DNA of 20,904 nucleotides from Pleurotus ostreatus/Saccharomyces cerevisiae fusant (lineage: Eukaryota; Opisthokonta). How positions within the stretch are numbered: position 1 is the first letter of the stretch; the number at the start of each line of letters is the position of its first letter. The position numbers and the translations under genes are program-made. The notes beneath the pieces were generated by a model, which saw only the letters and a list, made by a program, of their open reading frames with translations, had not been told where the DNA came from and did not search any database. The stretch is from NCBI GenBank assembly GCA_024196135.1, contig JAMQCK010000516.1:1-20904 (forward strand). The letters are read 5' to 3'. This document shows, one piece after another, positions 1-10,973 of the stretch.

Positions 1-404
1 TGCAGGCGCAGTGCGCGAGTAGGGCTGGCAGGCAATGATTGTGACATAGCGCGAAGGCGCAACGTCTTACTGTATTACCTACAATCTCTGATATCCCACT
101 CTGTTCTGTTGTACAATACATAGAGAGCCACGTACACACCTCGTTCCTGTATATCACCTCGATTGCTGAACATCGCCTTTTCTCGTGTTCCGGCGTTTAC
201 GAAAACTCTTTAACGCCACAAATACCCATTGACACGCCAAATTCCCACGCTCTGCCTCACCCATGGTTTGATCGCAACCGCCGCTCCTAAACTCGAATTC
301 TACTACCAGCGGACTGTCCCTGTGGTGAGTAGTTGAGCTTGCTCGGGTAATGAGCCTAGCTATGCAGGACTTTCTGAGCACTCATTCTGATTGCTGTCAG
401 CACG
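1..404. other. Left-edge region without a recognised gene; probable 5' UTR with intron
   Basis: No coding region is convincing here. The right part probably belongs to the 5' UTR of the gene starting at 405. A GTGAGT donor at 325 and a CAG acceptor ending at 400, preceded by a CTGAT-like branch site, would make a 76-bp intron ending four bases before the ATG. No TATA box or terminator was recognised. Confidence 0.4.
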
Positions 405-2592
405 ATGCTCGGGGCCAATTCCGCGAAGTGGAAAACTGGCAAGGCGTACGGAAAACGGCCAGATGCCAATGCCAGCGAAGACTCTCAACCTAATGAGCGC
501 TTGTCATCACGGAGGAGTGGACTTCCTCCGCCCGTTCGCCAGACAGACAGAGCACATAAGGCTAGGGATCACGTGTTGCCACCCTCCTCCGCGCGTTCAG
601 CAAATGTGCCCCTTGCACGAAGCACTCGCGAGGATCTAGTGGGAGGGCTGGCGGGTGCATCGAATAAGCGACTTTCGATGAAAGCTAGTGGCTCGTCTCC
701 ACAGCAGCCGAGAGCTCGCCCTCTTCCGATGCAAGTGGCGACTTCGGCCACCTCCAGCGGAAAGTCTAGTCATGACAGCCATGGCCATACCTTTCTTCAG
801 CGCTCACCTTCCGAGGAGTCGGACGAGATCCAAATTATTGAGCCGCCGCCTAAACGCGTGAAGGTGGCCGAACCGGCTGCGACTACGAATCCCATCCCTT
901 CCCTGGCCGGCCCTTCCCGCGTCGACCGCAACACCGCGAGCGCCAAAGCGTCAGAAAATGGGAAGCCGATAAAGCAAGAACCTATCAATGCCCCACTTGA
1001 CACGCGTACCATAATGGCTATAAAGGAGGAGCAGCGTAGCCCTTCGCCTCTCGAACCTCAGCCGCGAGCCGCTACGTCGGGGACTATCCGTTTCCATCCT
1101 CTTCCTCCTAGCTGCACACACGCGGACCCAAACTACAAGCGTAATCGCTCGTACTGGGCTCGCGACCAGTGGAATGCCGTCCTCAAGCGGAATCCGGATT
1201 TGCAAAAGGGGCATGCGATGATTCGGTACGTCTCATCACAAACTTCAGGTATACGCGAGACTTACATCTTGCGATAGGGACGACGGATTAGCTATTGACT
1301 GGTAAGCCTACGTTGGCGGGAAAGAAGGAGGTCGTCTGACCTTCGGCATGCAGGACGAGTTCTGTGCCCGTGTGGATAGATACGCTTGAGCCCATCACGC
1401 TTGACCCGCGCGAGCCCTTGGATGACGATGACGAGGAAGATGAAGATAACTCTCAGTCGGAAGATGAAGTCGTCCAAATTCTGCCGCCTTCGTCGAAGCC
1501 TGCAAAACCGCCGAGCCCCGAGATCATTGACGTCGATGCACTTCCTTCTGACGGCGACGATAGTGAAGAGGAAGAAGAAGAGGAGGAGGAGGAGGATGAC
1601 CCGCTGTACAACCAAGAAGAGGGAGGTGCATACGGCATCGAGGATGGCGTTGAGTATCAGGATGAAGCACAGGACGACTCGGAGAGCGGCGACCAGGAGG
1701 ACGCCATAACGGAGCTCGAAGAAGAATGCGACGTCGAGGGTTTTCGTGAACCGCCATCCTCTCCAATCAGTGGCCCAACTGCGGAGGACGATGTCTTCGC
1801 CAGCATGCTTTCGTCTAATGGCGGTGCGCGGCAGGAGTCTGCTGCGAACGGCGCTGCCGACTCTCTGGCGAAAATTCGCGCCCAGCGGAGGCGCGAGATG
1901 CAGCAGCTTACAGAGGGGTTCATATCACGGTAAGATCTGCATTCATCGCTTTCTCCATCGCTGCTCAACACGGAACTACAGGTACATACAGACCTTCGAA
2001 CGCGACCGCGAGCTTCTGGAAGGCGCCTACGCTTCTTGCGCGCAATTCTCCATCCGGACGCACGCTCAGGATGCTTCCGGCGCCGCCCTTGTGAAGCGAT
2101 TCAGTCGCTCGTGCCCCGCGATGCCTGGTACTTATCCTACCATGTCACAAAAGCTTTCAATCTAATGCGCCTTCCACAGGCTCCCTGATTACAGCATTGG
2201 ATATCCCCAGAGCCATCGGACGTGCGGAAGTCATGGACGCTCTCCGAGAGCTAGGTCCCCACACCTATTTCCCTCGCGGGAAGAAGTTCAACCTTGACTG
2301 CGACCATGTCTTCCTGGCGGATGTCGATGGCTCCGGCGACGTCCTTCTGTCGTTCTACGGCGAGATTGTCTTGCTCGACGATGAAGGGTTTCCGACCGAG
2401 GATCGTCTTTCCATCGACCAGACGATGCTGCTGCGCGAGGTTAGCGGGAAAATGGACGACAAGTAAGTCAATGCCGCCAAGTTTCAGGCGAGTCTAATAA
2501 CGATCTCGCATAGCTCCTGGCCGATGGCGATCGTCTCACACCAGATGATCGTGAAAGACGTCCCGTGGCGGAGGGATGTGTACGACTGGTAA
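405..2592 (+). CDS. Acidic, disordered protein with C-terminal NTF2-like (Mex67-like) domain
   Basis: Spliced model: 405-1225, 1278-1301, 1354-1929, 1982-2127, 2180-2462, 2514-2592, about 642 residues. The introns are about 50 bp and every exon joins in frame. Residues 1-240 are Ser/Pro/Lys-rich with a PPPKRVKV nuclear-localisation-like run. A conserved-looking block around 245-300 (HPLPPSC... to RDDGLAIDW) precedes a very acidic segment with an E/D run. From about residue 468 to the end the pattern (FISRYIQTFERDRELLEGAY, then a hydrophobic helix, SFYGEIVLLDD, IVSHQMIVKDVPW) resembles the NTF2-like domain of the mRNA exporter Mex67/NXF1. No LRR or UBA domain is visible, so it is not Mex67 itself. 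An mRNA-export or nuclear role is inference. The end is uncertain: TAA at 2590 ends the frame directly, but a weak donor at 2589 could join an exon at 2670-2907. Confidence 0.7.
1565..1597 (+). repeat. GA-rich (GAA/GAG) codon tract encoding an acidic run
   Basis: Almost pure GAA/GAG/GAT codons inside exon 3 of the preceding gene give ten consecutive Glu residues followed by Asp. The tract lies in the disordered acidic middle of that protein, where slippage in length would keep the frame only in steps of three. Confidence 0.6.
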
Positions 2593-3135
2593 TTTTCAAT
2601 CTATAAGGCGCTTTCTTGTTTTCTTGTACGCGCTTTCCTTGTCTATACCCCCGTCCCAATTATTGGCAGTCCTTTGGCGCTTGAGTCGTGGCATGAAGGA
2701 CATCCGATTTACCCGATAGCTTGGCCACACCCACCATGGTACAGTCGAGTACTTTCCATCCTCCGACAACTGAATAGGACCTTCGCGGCCGCATCCCAAG
2801 CCTCGGATATCGGATCCTTGCCTTCGATCCAGCCTTCTCCGACTCCGTGGCGGGCGCCTCGCATTGACGAGTGCCACGCAGATCGTCGAGGGCCTGACAG
2901 GCACTGACAGGCGGTCACCTACCAAATGTGGTAGAAAGACGAACGCGCGTGCCCGCAGACCTCGGTGCATTGCATGTCCGGAAACAGTCTGAATGGATTC
3001 TCTCCAAGTACGCTATGCAGTCAGCGCAGGATAGCTCGTGGCGAGGTCAATCGACCCTCTACGGCCCTGCGGGCCCTCCTCGACGACACCCACCTGCATT
3101 TTGAGTGTGTGTACCTGATCTTTCAGTCGCTCAGG
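2593..3135. other. Intergenic spacer, possibly with an alternative last exon (2670-2907)
   Basis: Between the NTF2-like gene and the secreted-protein promoter. A 78-codon open stretch (2670-2907) can be spliced in frame to the upstream gene through GTAATT...CAG, but its translation shows no domain and unusual composition, so I treat it as 3' UTR or spacer. The rest is promoter-side DNA for the next gene. No repeat or RNA gene was recognised. Confidence 0.4.
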
Positions 3136-3142
3136 TATAAAA
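3136..3142 (+). promoter_or_regulatory. TATA box of the secreted-protein gene
   Basis: TATAAAA lies about 100 bp before the ATG at 3242, the distance expected for a TATA-driven fungal gene with a short 5' UTR. A strong TATA box suits a highly or conditionally expressed secreted-protein gene. Confidence 0.7.
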
Positions 3143-3241
3143 GCCTCGTCGCAAACCTGATTTCGTCACCAGCCTTTGGCACTGTCACCCTCTGCTAACC
3201 TCAGCAGTCCACATCGGTCTTTACCTCTCCTCGCATACACC

Positions 3242-4008
3242 ATGCAGCTCACTCTTTCCTCGGCCATCGCCCTCGTTCTCGCCGGCATCGCCACCGCCAT
3301 GCCCATCGTCGAGACCAACAACGGCACCGCCCTTCTCGACGAGCGCGCTGCCAACCTCATCACCGGCGGCCCCTACGAGGCGACGAGTGAGTCCAAGATG
3401 CCGGCGTAGATGTTCTCTGGTATTGATTAGTTGTATCTTTCCTCTAGTGACCTACTATGCCCCAAACGGCGGGTACGGCGCGTGCGGGACGCCGATTGCG
3501 AACACGGACTTTGCGATCGCGATGAAGCAGTCCTTGTTTGAGAGCTACAACACGTACGCTTGATTTTTCCTCGACCCGGTCTCGCAAGCGCTAACATAGT
3601 TGTCAGCGAGCACCCCGGTAACCAGAACCTCAACCCCCTCTGCGGAACGCCCGTCCGCATCACCTGTACGTCGACTTCCTTTAACCACCTCGTCCCTACC
3701 TCCTCTCTGCCTCTCCTCCCTCCGCCCATCTCCACCTATCTCCGCTCATCTTCACCCACCCCACCCAACACCTCCCTTACTAGCCCATACTTCCCTCTTA
3801 CTAACCCGCACCCCCAGCCCTCGAAGTCCCCAACGCGCAGGGCGTCGTCGCCTACATCCGCGACTCCTGCCCGGGCTGCCAGGGCGACAAGGGCATCGAC
3901 GCGACGCCCGCGCTCTGCACGGCGGTGACTGGGCAGGCGGACTGCATGCTCCAGGGCACGTTCCGCGTGAAGTGGAAGTTTGGCCCGAACCCGGCGCCGG
4001 ATTATTAG
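3242..4008 (+). CDS. Small secreted double-psi beta-barrel (RlpA/expansin/barwin-like) protein
   Basis: Four exons, 3242-3386, 3448-3553, 3607-3665 and 3818-4008, encode 166 residues. Residues 1-19 (MQLTLSSAIALVLAGIATA) form a typical signal peptide; NGT at about 27 is an N-glycosylation site. The mature domain begins with TYYAPNGGYGACGTP, followed by PLCGTPVRI, then VVAYIRDSCPGCQG with a spaced Asp/Cys motif, and ends FRVKWKFGPNPAPDY. This order (TYY...GACG, then IxDxCPxC) is the hallmark of single-domain DPBB proteins of the RlpA-like, expansin and papain-inhibitor group. Six Cys remain after the signal peptide, enough for three disulfides. No C-terminal cellulose-binding domain is present. 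Such proteins act outside the cell on walls, or as inhibitors or effectors; which applies here cannot be told. The third intron (152 bp) is long for this locus and strongly pyrimidine-rich. Confidence 0.88.
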
Positions 4009-4273
4009 GCGGGGGTGAGGCGGAGGTGATGGTCAGTGAGTCGCTGGAGATTGACGCGGCGAGCGGGAGCTGAATGAAAATAACAGCGTCGTACGCGAAT
4101 AGGGCGGGAAAGCGATAGAATGTCGCAGAAAAAGCCAGTCGTTTAGTTGATTTATAGAGATATTTATTATGGGTCTGTTGTAGGTTGTACAAGGCGTCGA
4201 GAACTCTATCTAAGATGTCGGCTGTACACTCGCGTGTGATGGAAGTAGACGAACCTCCATCAGGGATGCGCTG

Positions 4274-5640
4274 CTAAAGGCCGTCTAGACTTCGCGAGCA
4301 ACAGTCCCGGTGGTCGATGGCTGCGTCTCTGAGCAATGCTATGAGGAAGAGAACGGAGCGAAGCAGGAACACACTCTCACCCGATAAGACATGCAGCAGC
4401 CCTCGCGCGTCCAGCAGTGGCAGACATCCCCTCACATGCCTTGCAATCGCATTCTCCTCCGCCTGGTACCGCGACATGTAGTCCAGCACATGCGCGATAT
4501 GGACGCGCACCCGCGACAGCCGCGGCGCCGACTCCGCCAGCAAGCGGTCGAGCGCGCGCCATTCCTTGTCCCAGACCGCGCCGTCCTCCGCTGTGCGTAG
4601 AGACACGAAGAAGTGGAGGTCAAGCGTCTCGATGAGGGGGAGGTGACTGAGCTGAGAGGACAGCCAGGCGAAGCAATGGCGTCCGCGGGTTGTTTGGAAG
4701 AGGCGTTCGAGGAAGAGGGAGCGGAGGGTGAGGTGGCGAAGGTGGGGGAAGGCGGCGCCGAAAATGAAGCCGAAGGGCTCGGAGGTGGGTTCACCGGTGG
4801 TAGCTGGAGCGAGACACATCAATCCCCATCGACCGCTATGGAAGATGGCTGAAGCTTACCTTCCGGGTAAAGCGCGAAATCGAGCGACTGGATGCTCAAG
4901 AGGATCGGGGCGATCTTCAGGAAGCACATGAGCATCGCCTTGTCCTTCATGAGACCGGTCTTCAGATGCCGTAGATTCCGAAGGTCAAGTCCGCAGGACG
5001 GGTCTAGTAGTTCCTCCGCGAACTGCGCGAATGAGATACTGGACAGGCGCAGCTCGATAGAGGATAGGGTGCTGTGGCGCGCGACTGAGCTTGCCGGGAT
5101 CGCCCATGACCGGAAGTACACTTCGGTGAGCTGCAGCCTCTGGAGATTTGGCATGCAGGATAGCATCCGCGGTGGGAAGTTCCAAGCGTCGGCGGCACGG
5201 AAGTACTGGAAGGTGGGGAGGTGGAAGACGAAGTCGAGCCCTGCCAGAAGAGCGCTGCACCGCTCGTATGACTCCTTCCAGCTGGCGTGCATTCCACTGA
5301 GGTTCGTGAAGCGACGCAGCAGCGTCGGCAGCGCGGTGTCATCGGCGATCCATAGGCTCCACGGTTCCTCCAATAGATGGACGCAGCGCACGTATGAAGC
5401 AATATGGGGAGACTTGTCCAGGAGATCAAGTATCTGAGCAGTCTTTGGCGGTCTATTGTGCGATTCTCCTGACGTGAACCTCAGTTCGCGGAAAAGGCAT
5501 GCTTGGGTGGAATCCAGGAACGAGCGATGGGCGAGGGCGCACGACTTGAGGGAGGTGGTGTCCGAGTCAAGGTCTACAAGGCGCACAATTTCGTCGATAA
5601 TTTCCTGGGGAAGGTGAGGGTAATACTCGAGCTCGGCCAT
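4274..5640 (-). CDS. F-box-like protein with degenerate leucine-rich repeats
   Basis: Two exons (minus: 5640-4860, then 4803-4274) joined across a 56-bp intron give about 436 residues. The start is the ATG at 5640 (MAELEYYPHLPQEIIDEIVR). Residues 8-55 fit the F-box pattern common in basidiomycetes: LPxEIIDEIV, then a Leu/Cys-rich helix (SLKSCALAHRSFLDSTQ), then LFRELRF. The rest carries irregular Leu-rich segments such as MPNLQRLQLTEVYF, LRNLRHLKTG and FPHLRHLTLRSLFLERLF, typical of the poorly conserved substrate-binding part of this large family. By family analogy it would bind Skp1 and present a substrate to an SCF ubiquitin ligase; substrate unknown. It is divergently placed to the HECT ligase gene (214 bp between starts) and convergent with the secreted-protein gene. 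Confidence 0.78.
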
Positions 5641-5854
5641 GTCTTCCAAAATCGTGGGTGATGATGAACGTCAAGTTCAACCTTGGGCGGGAATTGCCGG
5701 AGAAGGACTCGGCAGGTTCGGCCCGTCCTGTCCACGTGGTATGATGACGCAAGCGCTGCTCATTGTACTTTGTGCTCATTGTTCCTTTTCTGGCTTTGGC
5801 GTCGTTTGCTTACTTCTTGCCTCTTACCACCATCATCGGACGCGCGTACCATCG
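5641..5854. promoter_or_regulatory. Shared divergent promoter region of F-box and HECT genes
   Basis: Only 214 bp separate the two start codons, which point away from each other, so both promoters and both 5' UTRs must fit here unless 5' UTR introns extend them. No clear TATA box is visible, fitting a TATA-less bidirectional promoter. This is inferred from layout. Confidence 0.5.
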
Positions 5855-8800
5855 ATGCAGCCAGCACTATTCGGCGACGAACGCAGGCGACAGATCAACC
5901 TCGGAGGCGCATCTGGCGCGTACTCTCAGTCAGCATTACTCAACCAGGCGAAGGCACGACGGCAGGAGCGACATGCGCTCAAGCAGAAGCAGGAGAGCGC
6001 AGTGAAGATACAGGCCTGGTGGCGAGGTGTGCGTGAGGCACAATATGTGCGTCGTGACATGCGGCAGGCTCTCGATCGCGACATCACCAGCCTCAACGCT
6101 CTTCGATGCTTGGTTCTGGTGGGACAGGACGAGGAGGCACTCGGAAAGTGGTCGCAGTCATTGGACAGTGCAGGAGAGGGTGCGTGTGCAGCTTATCCAT
6201 GGCAAGATCGATGCTGACGCGTCGCTTCAGGCGCTGTATTCGCGCCGGCACGCGACGGCTCTGCTACAAGCTGGCTGGTGCTGATCCGCAAGGCGAGCCT
6301 CATGTTATGCCAGTCGCTATCTCGAAATCTTCAGTGAGTGTGGCCTCACATGCATGATCTCCCAGCCTCCAGAAAGCATTCCAGAAGCTACGATGGCTAA
6401 CAGCGTCCAGATCACCTTACGCAATACACCACGTCAATATATTATCTACATTACTCTCTCCTGACGCTGGCCGTCGCGCGCTAGGCCCCGACGGCAGTCA
6501 AGCAACTACCGAAATATCACGATATCTAGTCGAGCATGAATATCAGCAATATTTCTCGCAAGCCCTTCTTCAAGTGGTATGTCCATTGCCTAGCATATAC
6601 CCGGTCATTGACACCCGTGCCAGCCTCCCGAGCGCAAGACACACTATGTCGCACTACCAACACTCGTCCAGCTCCTCATTGCCCCCTTCTCACTCTGGCA
6701 ACCTGCGACACCCACCTTCGACCGAGCGTTCCTCGGTTTCTTCACGCGCATCCTTACCATACCACTCCTCCCCAATAGACTACCGCTAGATTCTCTTGCC
6801 AAACTATCATCTAGCCTCCCTTATTCATCACTCCCCACCCTCGCCTCACATCTGCAAGCATTCAGCACCCTCGACATGGATAGCAAGGTCCATCTAATTG
6901 CAAACCTCGTCACCTTCACCTCCCCACGATATGCAGCATTATCCACACCCGCACTCGCGACATACTTGCGCATCCTCACAGCGCTCCTCAACACTCTACC
7001 CATCAACGCACTCGACCCGCCCTCAGCGCAGAAGGCCACGAAGGCGAATGTCACCCCTTGGCGGCACGACGACTCGGATGACTCCGATTCTGACGAGCCA
7101 GCGACACACGTCACCGTCGTCTCGACATTCGCGCCGCCGCCCCAACTACCGCAAGTCGACCCTCGGACCGCCAAGCGATTGCAGACACTGCAGGATGGCA
7201 AGCACCTCGCCTCGCTCTTGACCGCGACGAAGACGCATTCCGGCGCGCGGCCCTGGCTCGTGGCGTACCTGCTCGCGCTCACGACCATCTGGCCTGCGTC
7301 GCGGGAGCACGTCCTCAGCACGATCCTCGCGCATACAGGCGGCACGCTCGTCCGTGAGTTGTACCGAGGGTACGTCCGCGGCAGTCCACTTGGGCGGGAG
7401 GGGAGTCCGGGCGCGGTGCTGGATCCCGCGTACGCGGAGGGGTGGCCACCTCTGCTGCTACTTGCGGACCTGTACACGCAGGCGCTCCTGACGATGGGCG
7501 ACGACGAGTTCTTCGGCGCCGGGCGCAACCCGCTCACGCTGGACGAGGTCGCGTCCTTCGGGCGGCAGTTGCTCATCATCGCATACACGCTGTACACGCG
7601 GGAGGACCAGGGTGGCATGGTGCGCGCCGACGAGGCCGTTCTGCGCTGCTCCTACGACGGCGCCCGCGAGAAGATAACGCGCTGCCTGACCGCGATCCAC
7701 GCACGAGAGTAAGTCTCCCACCATCCTTCTTTCAACCTACTCGCTAATCCCTCTCCCTCCCAGCTCCCGCAAACCCTTCGTCCCGCGCGACCACTGGCTC
7801 GTCACCTCGCAGGTCGACATGCACGCCTTCGTCGAAGCCGCCATCTACGAGGAACAAAAGCTCTCCCAGTCCGACTCCGACGCCCCGCCCCGCGCCCTCT
7901 CCAAGCGCCAGATCGCCGCCATGTCCCCGCGCCTCGGCGTGCTCAACAACATCCCCTTCGCGATCCCGTTCGAGGTGCGCGTGAGCATCTTCCGCCACTT
8001 TGTCGCGAACGACATGATGGCGCGGGGCCGGAGCGCGAGCCGGTATGCGTATGGGCCGGGCCAGAGGACGCGGGCGGAGATTAGGAGGGGAAGGGTGGCG
8101 GAGGACGGGTTTGATAGGCTGGGGGATGCGGATTTGAAGGCGCCGTTGGAGATTACGTTCATTGATCAGTTTGGGGAGCCGGAGTGAGTTTTCGGATATT
8201 TTTTTGTTGCGCAAGGAATTCGTGCTGACGGTCTTCGATAGAGCGGGTATCGATGGTGGCGGTCTGTTCAAGGAGTTCTTCACTTCGTTGTGCAAGGAGG
8301 TCTTCGACACGGATCGCGGGCTTTGGCTGGCGAACAAGAAGAACGAGCTGTACCCGAACCCGCATGCGTATGCGACCGAATGTGCGTGCTTTATTATTAT
8401 CTCGCTTGTGGGTGTGTACCCATGTCGTATCTACGCAGCCCACAGCCTGAACTGGTACCGCTTCATCGGCCGCATCCTCGGCAAGGCGATGTACGAGGGC
8501 ATCCTCGTCGATGTGGCATTTGCTGGCTTCTTCTTAGCGAAGGTAAGTCGGATGAGTTACAGTGCATTCAAGGTCGGCTGACGCAGGTGTAGTGGCTCGG
8601 GCGGCAAAGCTTCCTCGACGATCTGGCGTCTCTTGACCCCGACCTTTACAACGGCCTCATCTTCCTCAAGAACTACGACGGCGACTTCGAGGCTCTCACG
8701 TTGAATTTTACTGTTGCTGTCGAGGGTGCGTTTGCTTCACTCTGACTACTCACCGACCGGGCAGTCGCTGATATCGACTCCCACTTGAAAGAATTCGGCG

Positions 8801-9544
8801 AGGCGAAGAGCGTCGACCTGATCCCCAACGGGAGCAACATCCCCGTGACGAAGGAGAACCGGCTGCAGTACATACACCTCGTCTCGCACTTCAAGCTCAC
8901 GCGGCAGATCAAGCTGCAGTCCGAGGCGTTCTTCGAGGGCCTGTCGCAGATGATTGATCCGAAGTGGTTGAGGTGAGTTCTGTTCTGTTGCTCATTTCCC
9001 ACCCATGTCGAGTACATTGTCGACTGCGACCAACGTCACTTCGTCGACCATGACTGACACGCCCCCTCGCTTAGGATGTTCAACCAGCAAGAGGTTCAGA
9101 TCCTCATCGGCGGCGCGCACACGCCCATCGACCTCGACGACCTCCGCGCGCATACGAATTATGGTGGTCTGTACGACGACAACGAGCTCACGATCCAGAT
9201 CTTCTGGAAGGTCGTGAACGGGTTCAACCAGGAGCAACGCCAGTTGCTGCTGCGGTTTGTCACTAGTTGCAGTCGGCCGCCGTTGCTGTAAGCTCACTGT
9301 TCTTTCTGCACTCACGCCTTCTTGTCTCCTCCGTGTGAACAGCGTACTGACATGACTCTGCAGAGGCTTCAAGGAACTTGTTCCAAACTTCGCCATCCGC
9401 GACGCGGGGTCGGACGAAAACCGGTTGCCTACGGCCAGCACATGCGTCAACCTGCTGAAGCTGCCGAGGTATCGCAGCGAGCGGGTCCTGCGCGATAAGC
9501 TGCTGCAGGCGATCAACTCGAATGCGGGCTTTGACTTGTCGTGA
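5855..9544 (+). CDS. hul5: HECT-type E3 ubiquitin ligase, Hul5/UBE3C family, with IQ motif
   Basis: Eleven exons: 5855-6179, 6231-6333, 6411-6576, 6624-7708, 7764-8183, 8242-8381, 8439-8542, 8593-8725, 8765-8972, 9075-9287, 9364-9544. They encode 1025 residues, close to UBE3C. The N-terminus has the family block RRRQINLGGAS and a basic helix with an IQ motif at about 48-67 (AVKIQAWWRGVREAQYVRR). A helical middle contains a DDSDDSDSDE stretch. The HECT domain fills about 690-1025: AGIDGGGLFKEFFTSLCKEV, YRFIGRILGKAMYEGILVD, IPVTKENRLQYIHLVSHF, MFNQQEVQILIGG. The thioester Cys is at about 993 in LPTASTCVNLLKLPRY (codon 9443-9445), and the protein ends GFDLS as HECT ligases do. Known relatives are proteasome-associated ligases that extend ubiquitin chains on stalled or misfolded substrates. 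No disruption is seen. The symbol is by homology only. Confidence 0.93.
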
Positions 9545-9871
9545 GCACGTGAACGCGGAGGATCGCAACTTACAACGAGCGCGGTGAATCGCTGCTCGCA
9601 ATGTCGAGGGGGCGGACACTCCTTCGTGCGCCATCTTCTACCAAGTTGGCGTCGATGGCTTATCTGAAGGAGAAGAGCTACGGTATGCATACTTTGATCT
9701 GTTGTACTAATATGGGACGTCTATTGTAGAATGAGATGCGCTCGTGCGTTCATTGCATTGTGGCAGATGCCTTTGCCTTCTCTCGTGTATGGGAATGATC
9801 AACAGACTCGTCCTTGACGATGCTACTGGTTTTACACCTGTACATTGCCGCGCTTGCTAACCGTTCCTCCC
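9545..9871. other. Convergent intergenic spacer (3' UTRs)
   Basis: The spacer separates the stops of the HECT gene (+) and the NmrA-like gene (-) and should hold both 3' ends. A GTGAGC sequence overlaps the HECT stop region but no useful downstream exon follows. No repeat or RNA gene was recognised. Confidence 0.5.
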
Positions 9872-10888
9872 TCAAAGCTTCAAGAATTCTTTCAGCGTCG
9901 TCCAGTGGTGGCCCTCCCAAAGGTGGTTCGCCCCTCCGGCACCATCGCCCTCCTCGAGCTTCTTGTTGATATTCAGCAGCCCTTGCTCGATAACGGTCTG
10001 CAGCGCCGTGAGGATGTACGCGGGTAGGCCGCCCTCAGGTACCGGGACCTCATCGACCTTCTCGAGCGGCGCGTTGAGGATGGCGCCTAGCCCGTTGAGG
10101 GTCAGCTCCTCGCCCTCGATCCGGAGGGCCTTGTTGGCGAGTTCGGACAGAGGGTAGTGGGTGACGACGTGCGCGATGTAGCCTGAGATAGGTGAGTGTT
10201 GGCTTTTGAAAGGACGAATGGGAGCTGACCTCCGATGTCAGAGGTGGTGGTGGCGGAGAAGGGCGTGTCTCCGGAGAGCGTCTTGATGATGTTGACCTTC
10301 TTGTTGACGTTGTAGCCGACGAGCGTCGTGATGAACTCGATGAAGCTGCCGGTCTGTGATATGGTCAGTCTTCAGCACTCGGTCTTCAGTTTTGAGCACT
10401 CACGAAGATGCGCAGCGACGGGAGGCCGATGGACTCGAGGTGGTCTCCAAGCTAGGTCAGCGGCAGCCCTCGCCAACGAAGTCGGGGTACCCACCAGCAA
10501 CCTCAACCTTCGGCGCCAGATACGGAGGCACCTCGCCCTTCTTCCATCCCTTGGTGATCGTCCCGAACTCGCTTGGCACAAACAGCTGCACCCCAGCCGC
10601 CTTCGCCGCATTGGCCAGCGGAATCTGCTGTGGCACGGCGGTCGTGGTGACCGCGGAGATGATCACCTCGACCTTGTGCTCGCGGAGGATCTTGGCGGTA
10701 CCGTCGACGTCATCGTAGTCTATGCCAGCGTGGGCGACGCCTTGGGGAAGCCAGTCTGGGCGCGGCGTGGTCTTGCGGGTGAGGACAAGCACGGAGACGC
10801 CAGGGGTGGCTGCGAGGGCGTTGACGGCGGCCTTGCCGATGTTGCTCTGCGCTCCTGCGACAGCGATGGAATTGAATCCTGCGGACAT
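9872..10888 (-). CDS. NmrA-like / isoflavone-reductase-like NAD(P)-binding protein
   Basis: Four exons on the minus strand (10888-10495, 10444-10404, 10353-10230, 10182-9872) give 289 residues. The start is the ATG at 10888 (MSAGFNSIAVAGAQSNIGKA); GAQSNIG at about 12-18 is the dinucleotide-binding turn of an atypical short-chain dehydrogenase. Further family blocks are EVIISAVTTTAVPQQ, AAKAAGVQLFVPSEFG, LPSLRIFTGSFIEF and SDIGGYIAHVV. The fold matches NmrA-like and isoflavone/phenylcoumaran benzylic ether reductase relatives, which are either NADPH-dependent reductases or redox sensors. The usual catalytic Lys cannot be assigned with confidence, so an enzymatic role is open. The first intron is ambiguous: GTGGGT...GAG gives KVEVADHLES, GTTGCT...TAG gives KVELGDHLES; both are 50 bp and in frame. 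Confidence 0.86.
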
Positions 10889-10965
10889 GTCGAACTGGAT
10901 CGGCAATTGCTATGAGAGTTCGTGGCAGTGAGAGCGATGTGAGGACCTTGACATTCATTCCGTAC

Positions 10966-10973
10966 TACTTATA
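10966..10973 (-). promoter_or_regulatory. TATA-like element of the NmrA-like gene
   Basis: On the minus strand the sequence reads TATAAGTA, about 80 bp upstream of the ATG at 10888, a plausible TATA position. There is no other evidence. Confidence 0.45.

Noticed and set aside
2670..2907. Possible last exon of the NTF2-like gene
   Set aside because: It joins in frame, but the donor is weak, the product has no recognisable pattern, and a stop directly follows the NTF2-like domain. Kept only as an alternative.
6821..7618. Long open frame on the minus strand (265 codons)
   Set aside because: It lies entirely antisense to exon 4 of the HECT gene, whose translation is clearly conserved; the antisense product is low-complexity and mirrors GC-rich codon use.
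9541..9640. GTGAGC at the HECT stop as a splice donor to a further exon
   Set aside because: The protein already ends in the canonical HECT terminus GFDLS followed by a stop; no conserved sequence follows.
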